The notes: a model not told the origin generated them from the sequence alone. Positions 21,103 to 29,647 are shown, counted from the first letter of the stretch. The stretch is 49,082 nucleotides of DNA from Acetobacter sp. UBA5411 (GCF_002409645.1 NZ_DHNR01000040.1:140656-189737), one strand, 5' to 3'. A program made the numbers and translations.

Positions 21103-21434
21103 ATTGTGGATTTTGAGGCTTCCCGTCCTGATCTGGACAAGCCTCTGGTCCATGTGGATAGGACAAAGGCAGTCGCCCACTCCTTGATCCGGAGTTGATG
21201 TTCACACTTCTGATGCACCAGACGCTGAACAGTCTCTCCGACGAACAGACGGAATATCTGAGCGACGAGCGCCTGTCTTTCATGTGTTGTCGCGATCCTA
21301 GGCTGCCGGACCGTGTGCCTGATCCCAAAACGATCTGACTGCTTCGTGAGCGTCTGACACAGATCGGTGCAATTCAAATTCTGTCAAGCGCTTCGACGCA
21401 ACTCTGCGGAACGCCGGTTATCTGCCGATGTGAG
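21103..21434 (+). pseudogene. Decayed IS5-family transposase, N-terminal half (three frames plus a stop)
   Basis: Three successive pieces, each in a different plus-strand frame, rebuild the N-terminal half of an IS5-group transposase. The first is VDFEASRPDLDKPLVHVDRT (from 21106). The second is RPLLDPELMFTLLMHQTLNS then LSDEQTEYLSDERLSFM and RVPDPKTI (21174-21329), which then hits a TGA where the family has Trp and continues LLRERLTQIGAIQ. The third is KRFDATLRNAGYLPM (21386-21430), ending at TGA. The C-terminal catalytic half is missing. There are at least two frameshifts and one internal stop, so it is dead. It lies between ohyA and the H-NOX gene. Terminal inverted repeats were not found by eye. 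Confidence 0.85.
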
Positions 21435-21530
21435 GAAAGAATGCCGGGAAGATCGGTCCGCTTAACGGCTTGTGAAGACAATGGGATTACCCACATTGTA
21501 AATTATCATCGCGGTCAGATCGGAAGCATC

Positions 21531-22067
21531 ATGAAAGGCATAGTCTTCAATCTTCTGGAGGACGTGGTCAGCGAACAATTCGGCACCGAAACCTGGGATT
21601 TCCTTTTGGAAAAGGCCAAGGTGGATGGTGTGTATAGTTCTCTGGGCAACTATCCGGACGAAGATATGCTGGCGCTCGTGAGCGCGGCGGCACATCATCT
21701 GAAGATCTCTGAAGGCGAGGTGTTGCGCTGGTTTGGTGAGCAGGCGATGCCTCTTCTCAAGAAAACCTATCCCGAACTGTTCGAGCAGTTTCCCTCTGCG
21801 CGGGCGTTCATCCTATCCGTCAACACAATCATCCATCCTGAAGTGAGGAAGCTCTATTCCGGAGCTCACTGTCCATATTTCCATTTCACGGAACTGCCGG
21901 ACGGGGCGCTGGAAATGCGCTACCAGTCCTCCCGTCACCTTCTTGATCTCGCACATGGCTTCATTCTCGGAGCAGCCGACATCTGGCATGAAAAGGTCTC
22001 AGTGGAGCGTTACCCACCCGGTTCCGCAAAAGAGAATGACATGACCATCCGCTGGCAGGGCCCATGA
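21531..22067 (+). CDS. hnoX: Stand-alone H-NOX heme nitric oxide sensor
   Basis: 178 residues from the ATG at 21531 (MKGIVFNLLEDVVSEQFGTE). The open frame extends to 21441, but those codons overlap the IS remnant. It binds heme in the cytoplasm. The proximal ligand is His102 (IIHPEVRKLYSG), Pro115 is in place, and the heme-carboxylate motif Y-x-S-x-R is Tyr131, Ser133, Arg135. This is the same numbering as the well-studied Thermoanaerobacter protein. The distal tyrosine that favours oxygen binding there (Tyr140) is Leu here, which points to selective NO sensing. The zinc-binding cysteines of some H-NOX proteins are absent. The stop overlaps the next ATG (ATGA), so it should signal to the adjacent cyclase. 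Confidence 0.95.
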   Translation: MKGIVFNLLEDVVSEQFGTETWDFLLEKAKVDGVYSSLGNYPDEDMLALVSAAAHHLKISEGEVLRWFGEQAMPLLKKTYPELFEQFPSARAFILSVNTIIHPEVRKLYSGAHCPYFHFTELPDGALEMRYQSSRHLLDLAHGFILGAADIWHEKVSVERYPPGSAKENDMTIRWQGP

Positions 22068-23230
22068 ACCACCCGACAGCAGATGAAACAGACACCGACT
22101 ACAAGACGCTCTACCTCCAATTGCGCAAACGCTTCGAGAGGGAGAAGCGTATCCGTCGCGAGGCGGAACAGATTGCCGAACGCGGCCTGCGTGAACTCTA
22201 TAGTCTGAACAACCAGCAGAAACTGCTGGAGATGATCGTCAGCTGCGCCAATACGACCTCCTCCGCCACGCGTGTGCTTGAAGTTACGCTGGAGGAATCC
22301 TGTCGTCGCATGGGGTTCTCGGGCGGCGTAGCGTTTATCCGACGCGAAGATGGGAATTATGACCGGGTAAACCCTACTTTGTGTTTCCCGGATACGCTTT
22401 CCTCACGTCAGGCACTGCTTGACGCCTGCCGGGCTTCGCGACTGTTCGAAGCGGACGGACTGGCCTTCCAGATCAAACGTCAGCAGAAAATCGTAAGCTG
22501 GAAAATCGACTCGCACGATCATGCAATCGGGGCCGGCCTGCATTATGGGTTGGGTCTGCCTGTCATTGCGGATGGGTGCGTCGATGTCCTCATCCTGTTT
22601 TTTTCATGCAAGGAAGTGAAAGCGGAAGAACCAATCGTCGGCCTATGCATGAATATCGGCGGCCATATCGCCCGCGTGATTGAACGGGAAAAAGCCGAGC
22701 GTAAGCTTCGGTATGACGCGACTCATGACGCCCTGACCAACTTACCTAACCGTACACTCTTCATTCAAACACTCACCGATATTCTGGCGACATGGAAAAC
22801 CACCGACACGCCACCGGCGGTCTGTCTCATGGATCTCGATCATTTCAAGCACATCAATGATACGGCTGGCCATCTGGTCGGTGACCAGGTGCTTTGTCAG
22901 ACGGCCCAACGTCTGAAGCACACGCTCGCGGACCATCCTGCGCATATGGTGGCCCGTCTGGGCGGCGATGAATTCGTAATCCTCTTTTACGGCAAAACAT
23001 CACCTCATGAGGTCATAGCCGCGACAGAAAATGTGTGCGACGTCTTTCGGCGACCTTTAGAAATAGAAAACCATTCTTTGATCTCGACCGCCAGCATTGG
23101 CCTTGCCTTTTGGTCCTCGCGTTATAAAAGCACCTCCTGCATTCTGAAAGAAGCGGACCAAGCCATGTATGTAAGTAAAAGAGCAGGTGGTGGTCGCGTG
23201 ACCCTTGCCAGTCCTGTGAACCCAGCCTGA
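22064..23230 (+). CDS. GGDEF diguanylate cyclase, H-NOX partner
   Basis: 388 residues. A charged coiled-coil segment (about 15-60) leads into a GAF-like region (about 55-210), then a GGDEF domain (about 215-385). The catalytic motif LGGDEF (residues 299-304) and the metal and substrate residues in MDLDHFKHIND (256-266) are intact, so it should make c-di-GMP from two GTP. The inhibitory I-site RxxD expected at 291-294 reads HPAH, so product feedback through that site is unlikely. No transmembrane segment is seen. It overlaps the H-NOX stop by 4 bp. In known pairs, NO-bound H-NOX changes partner cyclase or phosphodiesterase activity; that role here is inferred. Confidence 0.93.
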   Translation: MNHPTADETDTDYKTLYLQLRKRFEREKRIRREAEQIAERGLRELYSLNNQQKLLEMIVSCANTTSSATRVLEVTLEESCRRMGFSGGVAFIRREDGNYDRVNPTLCFPDTLSSRQALLDACRASRLFEADGLAFQIKRQQKIVSWKIDSHDHAIGAGLHYGLGLPVIADGCVDVLILFFSCKEVKAEEPIVGLCMNIGGHIARVIEREKAERKLRYDATHDALTNLPNRTLFIQTLTDILATWKTTDTPPAVCLMDLDHFKHINDTAGHLVGDQVLCQTAQRLKHTLADHPAHMVARLGGDEFVILFYGKTSPHEVIAATENVCDVFRRPLEIENHSLISTASIGLAFWSSRYKSTSCILKEADQAMYVSKRAGGGRVTLASPVNPA

Positions 23231-23257
23231 TAAAAGCTGCTCAGCGTCAGTTCGCTC

Positions 23258-23538
23258 CAGATACCCTACAACGCGGAAGCCTATAAAAAAGGAGCGCAGA
23301 TCAGGCTAGCGGATGATCCCGAGACCTTCACCACCGATAAGGTTTGTGACGCCGACTGGTTCTGCGATGCCCTGGATGAGATGGGAATAAAGTCCTGAAT
23401 TCTTGGCCAAAAATTGCGCGAGAAACTCGTTAGACCCGACAAGAGAAAATATAAGTGACACCACCGGTTCGAGATCGTGTTCCGACGCCTCAAGTAAAGA
23501 AGACGTGTCGCAACACGATGCGACACGTCTTCTTCTAA
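23258..23538 (+). pseudogene. Decayed IS5-family transposase, C-terminal part (different subgroup)
   Basis: One plus-strand frame reads TDKVCDADWFCDALDEMGIK then S-stop, ILGQKLREKLVRPDKRKYK-stop, HHRFEIVFRRLK-stop, RRRVATRCD. This matches the C-terminal DDE region of IS427/IS1031-like IS5-family transposases, whose usual form is roughly ADRGYDADW...RNRIE.MFGRLKDWRRVATRYD, including the catalytic Glu in FEIVF. Three in-frame stops and loss of the N-terminal half show that it is dead. The frame is open upstream to about 23258. It belongs to a different subgroup from the remnant at 21.1-21.4 kb, so the two are not halves of one element. Confidence 0.8.
23497..23534 (-). terminator. Perfect 16-bp hairpin, probable terminator of the dehydrogenase operon
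   Basis: AAGAAGACGTGTCGCA (23497-23512) pairs perfectly with its complement at 23519-23534 around a 6-nt loop (ACACGA). It begins 29 bp past the cytochrome c stop on the minus strand and, read that way, is followed by CTTCTTTACTTG, a modestly T-rich tail. It overlaps the edge of the IS remnant. The strength of the stem is clear; its function is inferred. Confidence 0.6.
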
Positions 23539-23562
23539 GCCAATCTGACTCCTATTGCCCCC

Positions 23563-24873
23563 TCAATTAAGAGGCATCTTCACTCCACCCGCTCCACTTT
23601 CCTTCGGCGTCAGCTTCCGCACGACCTCCACATCCACTGCCGCCGCATCATTCCCCCAAGCACCACGAATAAAGCTCAGCACATCCGCCATCTGCTGCTC
23701 GGACAACACATGCGCAAAGGGCGGCATTACGAACGCCGAAGGCGCGTTATGTGAGGCAGGAACGATCGCCCCCTTGAAGAGAAGCGTGATCAGGGAGTCC
23801 GGCTGCTCATCCATCACCACCGGATTTCCGGCAAGCGGCGGGAAAACAGCAGGGTAGCCGCGTCCATCATCACGATGACAGGCGGCACAGTGATCGACAT
23901 ACACCCGCGCTCCGCGAGCACTGACATCCCCGCGCCGCAGCGCGGTTTCCGTAGTCGGATCATACTTCCATACAAGATCAGGAGTTTTCCGCGCAGGCAA
24001 TGAACGCAGATAACGGGCGATGGCGTGCAGATCGTCATCGGTCAGATACTGCGTGCCATGCTGGACGGCGTCCGCCATGCCCCCAAAAGCCGATCCTTCG
24101 GAAGCCCGAGCACCACGCAGGAAGGCGACGATGTCATCCTCAGACCACCGCCCCAGACCGGTCCGGTTTTCCTGACGCAGCGAGGGCGGATGCCAGCCAT
24201 CCACCGAGCCACCACCCGACAGGTAGAGGTCGCCATCCGCTGCGGTGAGAGCTTTTTCCTGCAAGCTCAGCGCGCGCGGCGTGTGACACGCGCCACAATG
24301 CCCTGCTCCCTCCACAAGATACGCTCCACGAGCAAGCACCGGGTCGGGGAAGGAGCGCTGTGTTGTCTTCGCCGCGGCCTGACGGGGCGTGGGCGCGAAC
24401 ATCCCACGCCACATGGTCAGCGGCCAGCGCATGGACAGCGGCCAGACAATTGTGCTGGCGGGCGGCGTCGTGGCTACTGGCTTCACGCCATAGCGAAAAT
24501 AGACGAACAGCGCATGGACATCCGCATCCGTCAGGCGGGCGTAGGACGGAAACGGCATGGCCGGATACATCGACGCCCCATCCTTCCGCACGCCCTCACG
24601 GATGGCGCGAGCAAACTGCTCTTCCGTGTCACTGCCAATGCCATGATCGGGATCAGGCGTGATGTTGGGGCTGTAGATACGGCCCATCGGCAGATCAAAC
24701 GGCACGCCACCCGAAAACGGAGGCTGCCCTCTGACAGAGTGACAAGCCGCACAATCCGCCGCACGGGCGACATATTCACCCTGCCGGATCAGGTCTTCGG
24801 ACGGCGTTGCAGCATGGGCTGACGCAACGAGTGGAAAGACAGCCAGACAGAGTGCAAAACGGATCCCTCTCAT
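23563..24873 (-). CDS. Triheme cytochrome c subunit of membrane-bound FAD dehydrogenase
   Basis: 436 residues from the ATG at 24873, which overlaps the GMC stop (ATGA); the open frame upstream of it lies inside the GMC gene. A Sec signal peptide (MRGIRFALCLAVFPLVASAHA) leads to three CxxCH heme sites: CAACH 41-45, CGACH 193-197, CAACH 329-333. Candidate Met ligands lie in the MYPAMPFPSYARLTDADVHA and FVMPPFAHVLSEQQMADV segments. This is the electron-transfer subunit that passes electrons from the flavoprotein to ubiquinone at the periplasmic face of the membrane. It is the third gene of a small-large-cytochrome order, as in gluconate and 2-ketogluconate dehydrogenases. Confidence 0.95.
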   Translation of the reverse strand: MRGIRFALCLAVFPLVASAHAATPSEDLIRQGEYVARAADCAACHSVRGQPPFSGGVPFDLPMGRIYSPNITPDPDHGIGSDTEEQFARAIREGVRKDGASMYPAMPFPSYARLTDADVHALFVYFRYGVKPVATTPPASTIVWPLSMRWPLTMWRGMFAPTPRQAAAKTTQRSFPDPVLARGAYLVEGAGHCGACHTPRALSLQEKALTAADGDLYLSGGGSVDGWHPPSLRQENRTGLGRWSEDDIVAFLRGARASEGSAFGGMADAVQHGTQYLTDDDLHAIARYLRSLPARKTPDLVWKYDPTTETALRRGDVSARGARVYVDHCAACHRDDGRGYPAVFPPLAGNPVVMDEQPDSLITLLFKGAIVPASHNAPSAFVMPPFAHVLSEQQMADVLSFIRGAWGNDAAAVDVEVVRKLTPKESGAGGVKMPLN

Positions 24874-26648
24874 ACCCGCACCAGCGGGCCGGGCGATTTC
24901 AGATAGGTCGTGCGGATATGATGCGCCGACCAGTAGGCAAGCGCTGCGACCATTCCGGTCGGGTTGTAGCCCATTCCCTGTGGAAAGGCGTTGGAGCCAA
25001 TGACGAACACATTCGGCACGTCCCAACTCTGGAGATAGCGGTTGATCGCGCTGGTATTGGGATCATCTCCCATCACCGCGCCGCCACCCAGATGGGTCGT
25101 CTGATACAGACGTGTGTCGAACGGCTTGCCGGGTTCCAGCATGCCGAGTTCGTATTTGGTGGCTCCGAGCGCCTTCATGATCGGCTCGATCTGGCTGACC
25201 ACGTAGCGGTTCATGCGGATATCGTTATCCTGCCAGTCGAACGTCATGCGCAGAAGCGGCTGGCCGTAGGTGTTCTTCCATGTCGGATCGAGATCGAGGA
25301 ACACATCGCGATAGGCCATGTTGCTGCCATGTGCGTCGATCGCCATCGCGTGCCGGTAAGTGTTGACCAACGCCTTCTTGTAGCCCGCGCCCCAGCGCGG
25401 CGCATCCTTGCCGCCACCGATCGTGGACGCTGCAATCGGTTTGACGCCCGCCTGATTGACCCAGACTGGCGAACCACCGACAAAGCCATGCGGCCCGTGA
25501 TCAAAATTCATGCTGTTGAAATCGTCGATGGCGACTCCGCCGCCACCCGTGCCGATGAACTGGTTGGTAAACTGGTTTTCCGGCAGCCAAGCGCGGGACG
25601 TGGTGATGGTCTGATAGACGAAATTGCGCCCGACCACGCCCTCGTTCTTTTGTGCGTCATAGGGTTTACCGATACCCGACAACAGCATCAGATGCACATT
25701 GTGGAACTGAAAAGCCCCGAGCACGACTAGATCCGCCGTGATCGTCACTTCCTTGTTCGAATCAAGATCAAGGTAGGTCACGCCCGTCGCCCGCGTCTTC
25801 GTGCTGTCGAGATCGACCCGCATGACATGCGCTCGTGTGATCAGCGTGAAATTCGGATCTTTCCTTAGAACGGGAAGAATATTCACGTTCGGCGAGGCCT
25901 TGGAATACATGTAGCAGTCATAACCGCTGCAATAACCGCAGAAGTTGCACGGCCCCATCTGCGCGCCATACGGATTGGTATACTGCCGCGAAGCATTGGC
26001 AGCAGGCAGCGAATAGGGGTGATACCCCGCATCACTGGCCGCCTTGCGAAAAAGGTTGGCCGTATAAACGTCTTTCAGTGGCGGTAGTGGAAAATCGTCG
26101 GAGCGTGACGGCGCGAACACGTTGCCATTGCCTACGACCTTGCCGTTGATCTTGTAAGCCTCACCGGACGTGCCGAAGACTTTTTCGGCCTTATCGAAAA
26201 ACGGCTCCAGTTCGTCATAAGTGACGCCGTAATCCTGAAGATTCATGCCTTCCGGAATGAATTTCTGGCCATAGCGGGCAATGACATTGCTGCGCAGCGC
26301 AAGATCATCGGGAGCCGCACGAAAATGCACGCCGGACCAGTGCAGTCCCGCGCCGCCCACACCCTCACCCGGCAGAAATGCCGATAGCTGACGGTACGGC
26401 AGCGCCGTCTGACCGATTTTGTTGCGAATGGTGACGGTCGTACGCGACAGATCCTGAAACAGCCTATGACGGATTGCGCCGCGCAGTTCGTCGATGGAGT
26501 CCGGATAGGCTCCCTCGACCGCCGTCGCACGGTCCGGGCCGCGTTCCAGCATGACGACTTTCAGTCCCGCTTCCGTCAGCTCCTTGGCCAGAATCGATCC
26601 AGCCCACCCCGCGCCGACCACAATGGCGTCGGCGTTCTTCGTAGTCAT
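24870..26648 (-). CDS. GMC-family FAD dehydrogenase large subunit (gluconate 2-dehydrogenase type)
   Basis: 592 residues. The FAD-binding motif VGAGWAGS is at residues 11-18, with ERG at 35-37. The catalytic pair near the C-terminus is His519 (TTHLGGGAVMGDDP) and Asn562 (GMGYNPTGMVAAL). A cysteine cluster at residues 234, 237, 240 and 245 (CNFCGYCSGYDC) resembles the iron-sulfur site of bacterial FAD-glucose dehydrogenases. It should oxidise a sugar acid or polyol in the periplasm; gluconate or 2-ketogluconate is likely, but the substrate cannot be read from sequence. It has no signal peptide and is expected to be carried out by the Tat-exported small subunit. It lies between the small subunit and the cytochrome. 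Confidence 0.93.
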   Translation of the reverse strand: MTTKNADAIVVGAGWAGSILAKELTEAGLKVVMLERGPDRATAVEGAYPDSIDELRGAIRHRLFQDLSRTTVTIRNKIGQTALPYRQLSAFLPGEGVGGAGLHWSGVHFRAAPDDLALRSNVIARYGQKFIPEGMNLQDYGVTYDELEPFFDKAEKVFGTSGEAYKINGKVVGNGNVFAPSRSDDFPLPPLKDVYTANLFRKAASDAGYHPYSLPAANASRQYTNPYGAQMGPCNFCGYCSGYDCYMYSKASPNVNILPVLRKDPNFTLITRAHVMRVDLDSTKTRATGVTYLDLDSNKEVTITADLVVLGAFQFHNVHLMLLSGIGKPYDAQKNEGVVGRNFVYQTITTSRAWLPENQFTNQFIGTGGGGVAIDDFNSMNFDHGPHGFVGGSPVWVNQAGVKPIAASTIGGGKDAPRWGAGYKKALVNTYRHAMAIDAHGSNMAYRDVFLDLDPTWKNTYGQPLLRMTFDWQDNDIRMNRYVVSQIEPIMKALGATKYELGMLEPGKPFDTRLYQTTHLGGGAVMGDDPNTSAINRYLQSWDVPNVFVIGSNAFPQGMGYNPTGMVAALAYWSAHHIRTTYLKSPGPLVRV

Positions 26649-26713
26649 GCGGCAACGGGCTCCGTTTTGTCAGGCAGGGGACAGGCGAGGAAAAAGGAAC
26701 GTAGCGGCACGGA

Positions 26714-27445
26714 TCAGGCAGTTTCGCCACTGATCGACACGCTGCCCAGCGGATAGGCCGGACCATACTGGTCCACCCAGTCCATGAAATCCGCACGGGC
26801 ACCGGGAAAGCCAAGCATCACCCAGCCGCCCAGATGACGATTGCCGCCATGGATCGGGTCAGAGAACGCGCCTTCCATCGTGTTGGTTCGCAACTGCTCG
26901 AAGAAAATACCCGCCGCCAGGGTCTCGCCGAACTGGATCGGCAGCTTCTCGAACGCCGTCAGCGCCTCGATCTGGGTGGGATGATCCAGATCCGCGAAAG
27001 CGTGACCATAATGATCGCGACAATACTGGTCAGCACCTGCAATCCCGATCCGGTAGATTTCGCGGGGGGCGTAAGGAAGCTGATAACCGAGGTTGGCCGG
27101 ACCGCTCTGAAAAGGTCCACTCATGAACCAGAGACCGCCGTGACCGTAAGAGGTGTCCATCTGGCGGTCGATGAAACCGACGACGCCAAGAGCCTTCGCT
27201 CCGGGCCCGGTCTCGTCTTCCGGAAAGAGCTGCTCGGTAGCGGCTTCCAGAAAGCGCCACTCATCAGGCGTGAAATAACGCGGCGTGTAGGTCTGCGCCG
27301 CTTCCGCAGCGATGGCCTGCCGCCAGTCAGCAAATTCGTCTGCTGTCCAGAAAGCGGCGGTCCCGGCGAGGGCCATGAGAAAATGCCGCCTGCTCATGCC
27401 GGGTGGGACCGGCAGTCTCTTCGGTGTGTCGTTCTGAACACTCAT
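26714..27445 (-). CDS. Small (gamma) subunit of the dehydrogenase, gluconate 2-dehydrogenase subunit 3 family
   Basis: 243 residues from the ATG at 27445. A GTG at 27463 would add six residues, and Met17 could also serve; none has a clear ribosome site. The Tat signal is SRRHFLMALAGTAAFW, matching co-export with the folded FAD subunit. The mature protein has YFTPDEWRFLEAATEQLFPE and GVVGFIDRQMD, both typical of this family, and a DPIHGGNRHLGGWVMLGFPG motif. It is needed for maturation and export of the large subunit. An imperfect 30-bp inverted repeat (27452-27481) sits just upstream. Confidence 0.92.
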   Translation of the reverse strand: MSVQNDTPKRLPVPPGMSRRHFLMALAGTAAFWTADEFADWRQAIAAEAAQTYTPRYFTPDEWRFLEAATEQLFPEDETGPGAKALGVVGFIDRQMDTSYGHGGLWFMSGPFQSGPANLGYQLPYAPREIYRIGIAGADQYCRDHYGHAFADLDHPTQIEALTAFEKLPIQFGETLAAGIFFEQLRTNTMEGAFSDPIHGGNRHLGGWVMLGFPGARADFMDWVDQYGPAYPLGSVSISGETA

Positions 27446-27519
27446 GATGCCGCACACTGTCACATCCCTGACACAGAGTGCAAACCGTCAGTCCGGAAAA
27501 GAAACGATCGACCGAAGAC

Positions 27520-29637
27520 TCAGCTGGCCGACCGGACGGCCCTGCCCCCGCCCTTGCGTCCGGTCAGAAGCGCCCTGACCAGCCCGATCTGTTCGGAAGG
27601 ACAGCTGACATACAGGCCGGGCATGCCCTCAAGCGGCCAGCTGACCAGACCGATATCATCATAGATCGGCAGGAAGACTTCACCGGTTCCCCAGAAAACG
27701 GGCTGAAGCCCTTCCTGCAATGCCAGATCGCGCAGACGCCAGATCACCGATGGCGCATCGGCGTCATCACCCGCCGGATCACCCAACCCGATCACGAAAT
27801 TGCCGCGCCGACGGAACGGGATGGCCGCAGTTCCGGTCTCACCGGCCACCATGCCGTGCACGACCCCACCAGGCACAGCCGGGATGGCGTGGTCCAGACT
27901 GTAATACCATTCGGCGTTCTTCTCGTTCCAGGACCGCACGATCACGCGACCCGGACGCGCCAGACTGGCGATGACCAGCAAGGCGAGCGCCCCGGCCACC
28001 GTCACGATCCAGCGGGCGTGACTGCCCTCCGGCACAAACAGCTGCCACCAGCTGTCCGTCGCCTCACGGTGCGTACCAATAAGCAGCGCGCAGCCAATCA
28101 GCAGAATGAGCGAGAGGATCGTGGTGAAAGACAGAGGCTCACTCAACAGTCGGGCATGACGATAATAGCAGCGGCGGAATGGGGCGACGAGGAACGCCGA
28201 GAAGCCAAGCACGATCGAGACCGCAGGCGCATTGCCACGCAGGAATGTCGCCGCTGCGGCCAGCACCAGTACGAAGAGCGTCGCGCCCCACGCCAGCGTC
28301 ACACGCTGTGACAGCCCGACCGCCAGCGCGATCAGGGTCGCCCCCGCCAGTGTCAGGGCATAACCGCCAACCTGCCGCGAGACGAACATGATGATCTTCG
28401 AACCGACGGCATGATGCACCGGATTGATGACCGGCAGGATCATCAGCAGCACGCCGCACATGGCGACCACACCGGTGGCGACCGCCACGGAGAAATCAGC
28501 CTCGCTTTCCCGCACCGCCTGACTTGGGCGACGGGGCTTTGCCGGAGAATCACTGTCTTCCCGGCCCTTCTTGCGCGCCAGAGCGGCATCGCCACGCAGG
28601 AACAGTTCGTGCGCCGCGAACATGCCGCCCGCCAGAAACAGTGGGATGATGTAGTAGAACAGCCGGAAGACGAGGATGACCCCGATGATGTCCGGTTTGG
28701 ACATATACGGGCCAAGCGCCAGCAGCATGGCGCTGTCGAACACGCCGAGACCACCCGGCACACTCGCCACCAGACCTGCCGTGTAGGAAGCGATGTAGAT
28801 GGCCAGAAAGGATGTGTAGTCGATCGTTCCCGGAGGCAGCAGCACCCACGCGATACCGGCGGTCGCCGCCATATCGGCTGCGGCCACAACCGTCTGAGCG
28901 ATCGCCATCGGCGTGGATGGCAGGTCGATTTCCTTGCCCCGGAAAGTGATTTTCCGCCATTTCAGCCCGGCCAGAATGTAGGCGAGCACGCCCAGCCAGC
29001 ACAGCACGCCGATCCCGGCCGTCACCGGTGCGGGGATACGGCCACCCAGCCCCGGCACGGCGCCCGGCTCCAACAGCAGCACGCTGCCGATCAGAACGCC
29101 TGCGCCCAGCAGGTAGGTGACAGAGCAGAACGCAATGATGTGCGCGATCGCAAACGGTGGCAGGCCCCAGTTACGGTAGAGCCGAAAGCGGACCGCAGCC
29201 CCCGACACCGCCGAGAAGCCCAGATTATGGGACAGCACATAGGAACAGAACGCGGCGAAGGCGGTTCTGAGGAAGGAGACTTCCTTGTGTCCGACCTGAA
29301 TGACCGCCAGCCGGTCATAGAAGGACAGAATGAAGTAAGACAGGAAGGTGCAGCCCACGCCCGCCATCAGCGCGCTGTGCGGAATACCGCTGAGCGCTGC
29401 CCGGATGTCGGCCATGCTGAGCGACTGCACTTCCTTGCGGACCACCAGAATGGCGGCGACCATCAGAAGCAGCCCAAGCAGGTGCGGCAGATGTTTCAGC
29501 CAGCGCTTCCAGCTTTTCGGCTTGTCCTGAAGCGCTGGCGTGTCCTGCGCCATGGCTTCCACACGGGAGACCATGGCTTCTTCGTCTTCCGGAGAGAAAT
29601 GAGGCGGTTTCTCTCCGGGATTACGGGTCAGCGGCAT
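27520..29637 (-). CDS. mprF: MprF-like phosphatidylglycerol lysyltransferase/flippase, C-terminally short
   Basis: 705 residues from the ATG at 29637, 10 bp after the lysK stop; the frame opens further upstream inside lysK. The first 550 residues contain many transmembrane helices and the flippase signature ASVPGGLGVFDSAMLLALGP. The C-terminal soluble part has YYSLDHAIPAV, GNFVIGLGDPAGDD and VFWGTGEVFLPIYDDIGLVS, the first GNAT-like half of the synthase domain. It then ends in GRKGGGRAVRSAS. Typical MprF proteins have about 840-870 residues, so the second GNAT half appears missing. MprF adds lysine from Lys-tRNA to phosphatidylglycerol and flips it. Whether this short form is catalytically active is uncertain. 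Confidence 0.85.
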   Translation of the reverse strand: MPLTRNPGEKPPHFSPEDEEAMVSRVEAMAQDTPALQDKPKSWKRWLKHLPHLLGLLLMVAAILVVRKEVQSLSMADIRAALSGIPHSALMAGVGCTFLSYFILSFYDRLAVIQVGHKEVSFLRTAFAAFCSYVLSHNLGFSAVSGAAVRFRLYRNWGLPPFAIAHIIAFCSVTYLLGAGVLIGSVLLLEPGAVPGLGGRIPAPVTAGIGVLCWLGVLAYILAGLKWRKITFRGKEIDLPSTPMAIAQTVVAAADMAATAGIAWVLLPPGTIDYTSFLAIYIASYTAGLVASVPGGLGVFDSAMLLALGPYMSKPDIIGVILVFRLFYYIIPLFLAGGMFAAHELFLRGDAALARKKGREDSDSPAKPRRPSQAVRESEADFSVAVATGVVAMCGVLLMILPVINPVHHAVGSKIIMFVSRQVGGYALTLAGATLIALAVGLSQRVTLAWGATLFVLVLAAAATFLRGNAPAVSIVLGFSAFLVAPFRRCYYRHARLLSEPLSFTTILSLILLIGCALLIGTHREATDSWWQLFVPEGSHARWIVTVAGALALLVIASLARPGRVIVRSWNEKNAEWYYSLDHAIPAVPGGVVHGMVAGETGTAAIPFRRRGNFVIGLGDPAGDDADAPSVIWRLRDLALQEGLQPVFWGTGEVFLPIYDDIGLVSWPLEGMPGLYVSCPSEQIGLVRALLTGRKGGGRAVRSAS

Positions 29638-29647
29638 GGCGAGGCCC

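Noticed and set aside
20961..21377. 138-codon minus-strand open frame after ohyA
   Set aside because: The opposite strand gives clear IS5-family transposase pieces, so this is an antisense shadow.
21103..23538. One composite transposon or one IS split by the H-NOX cassette
   Set aside because: The two transposase remnants belong to different IS5 subgroups and no matching terminal repeats were seen, so a single element is not supported.
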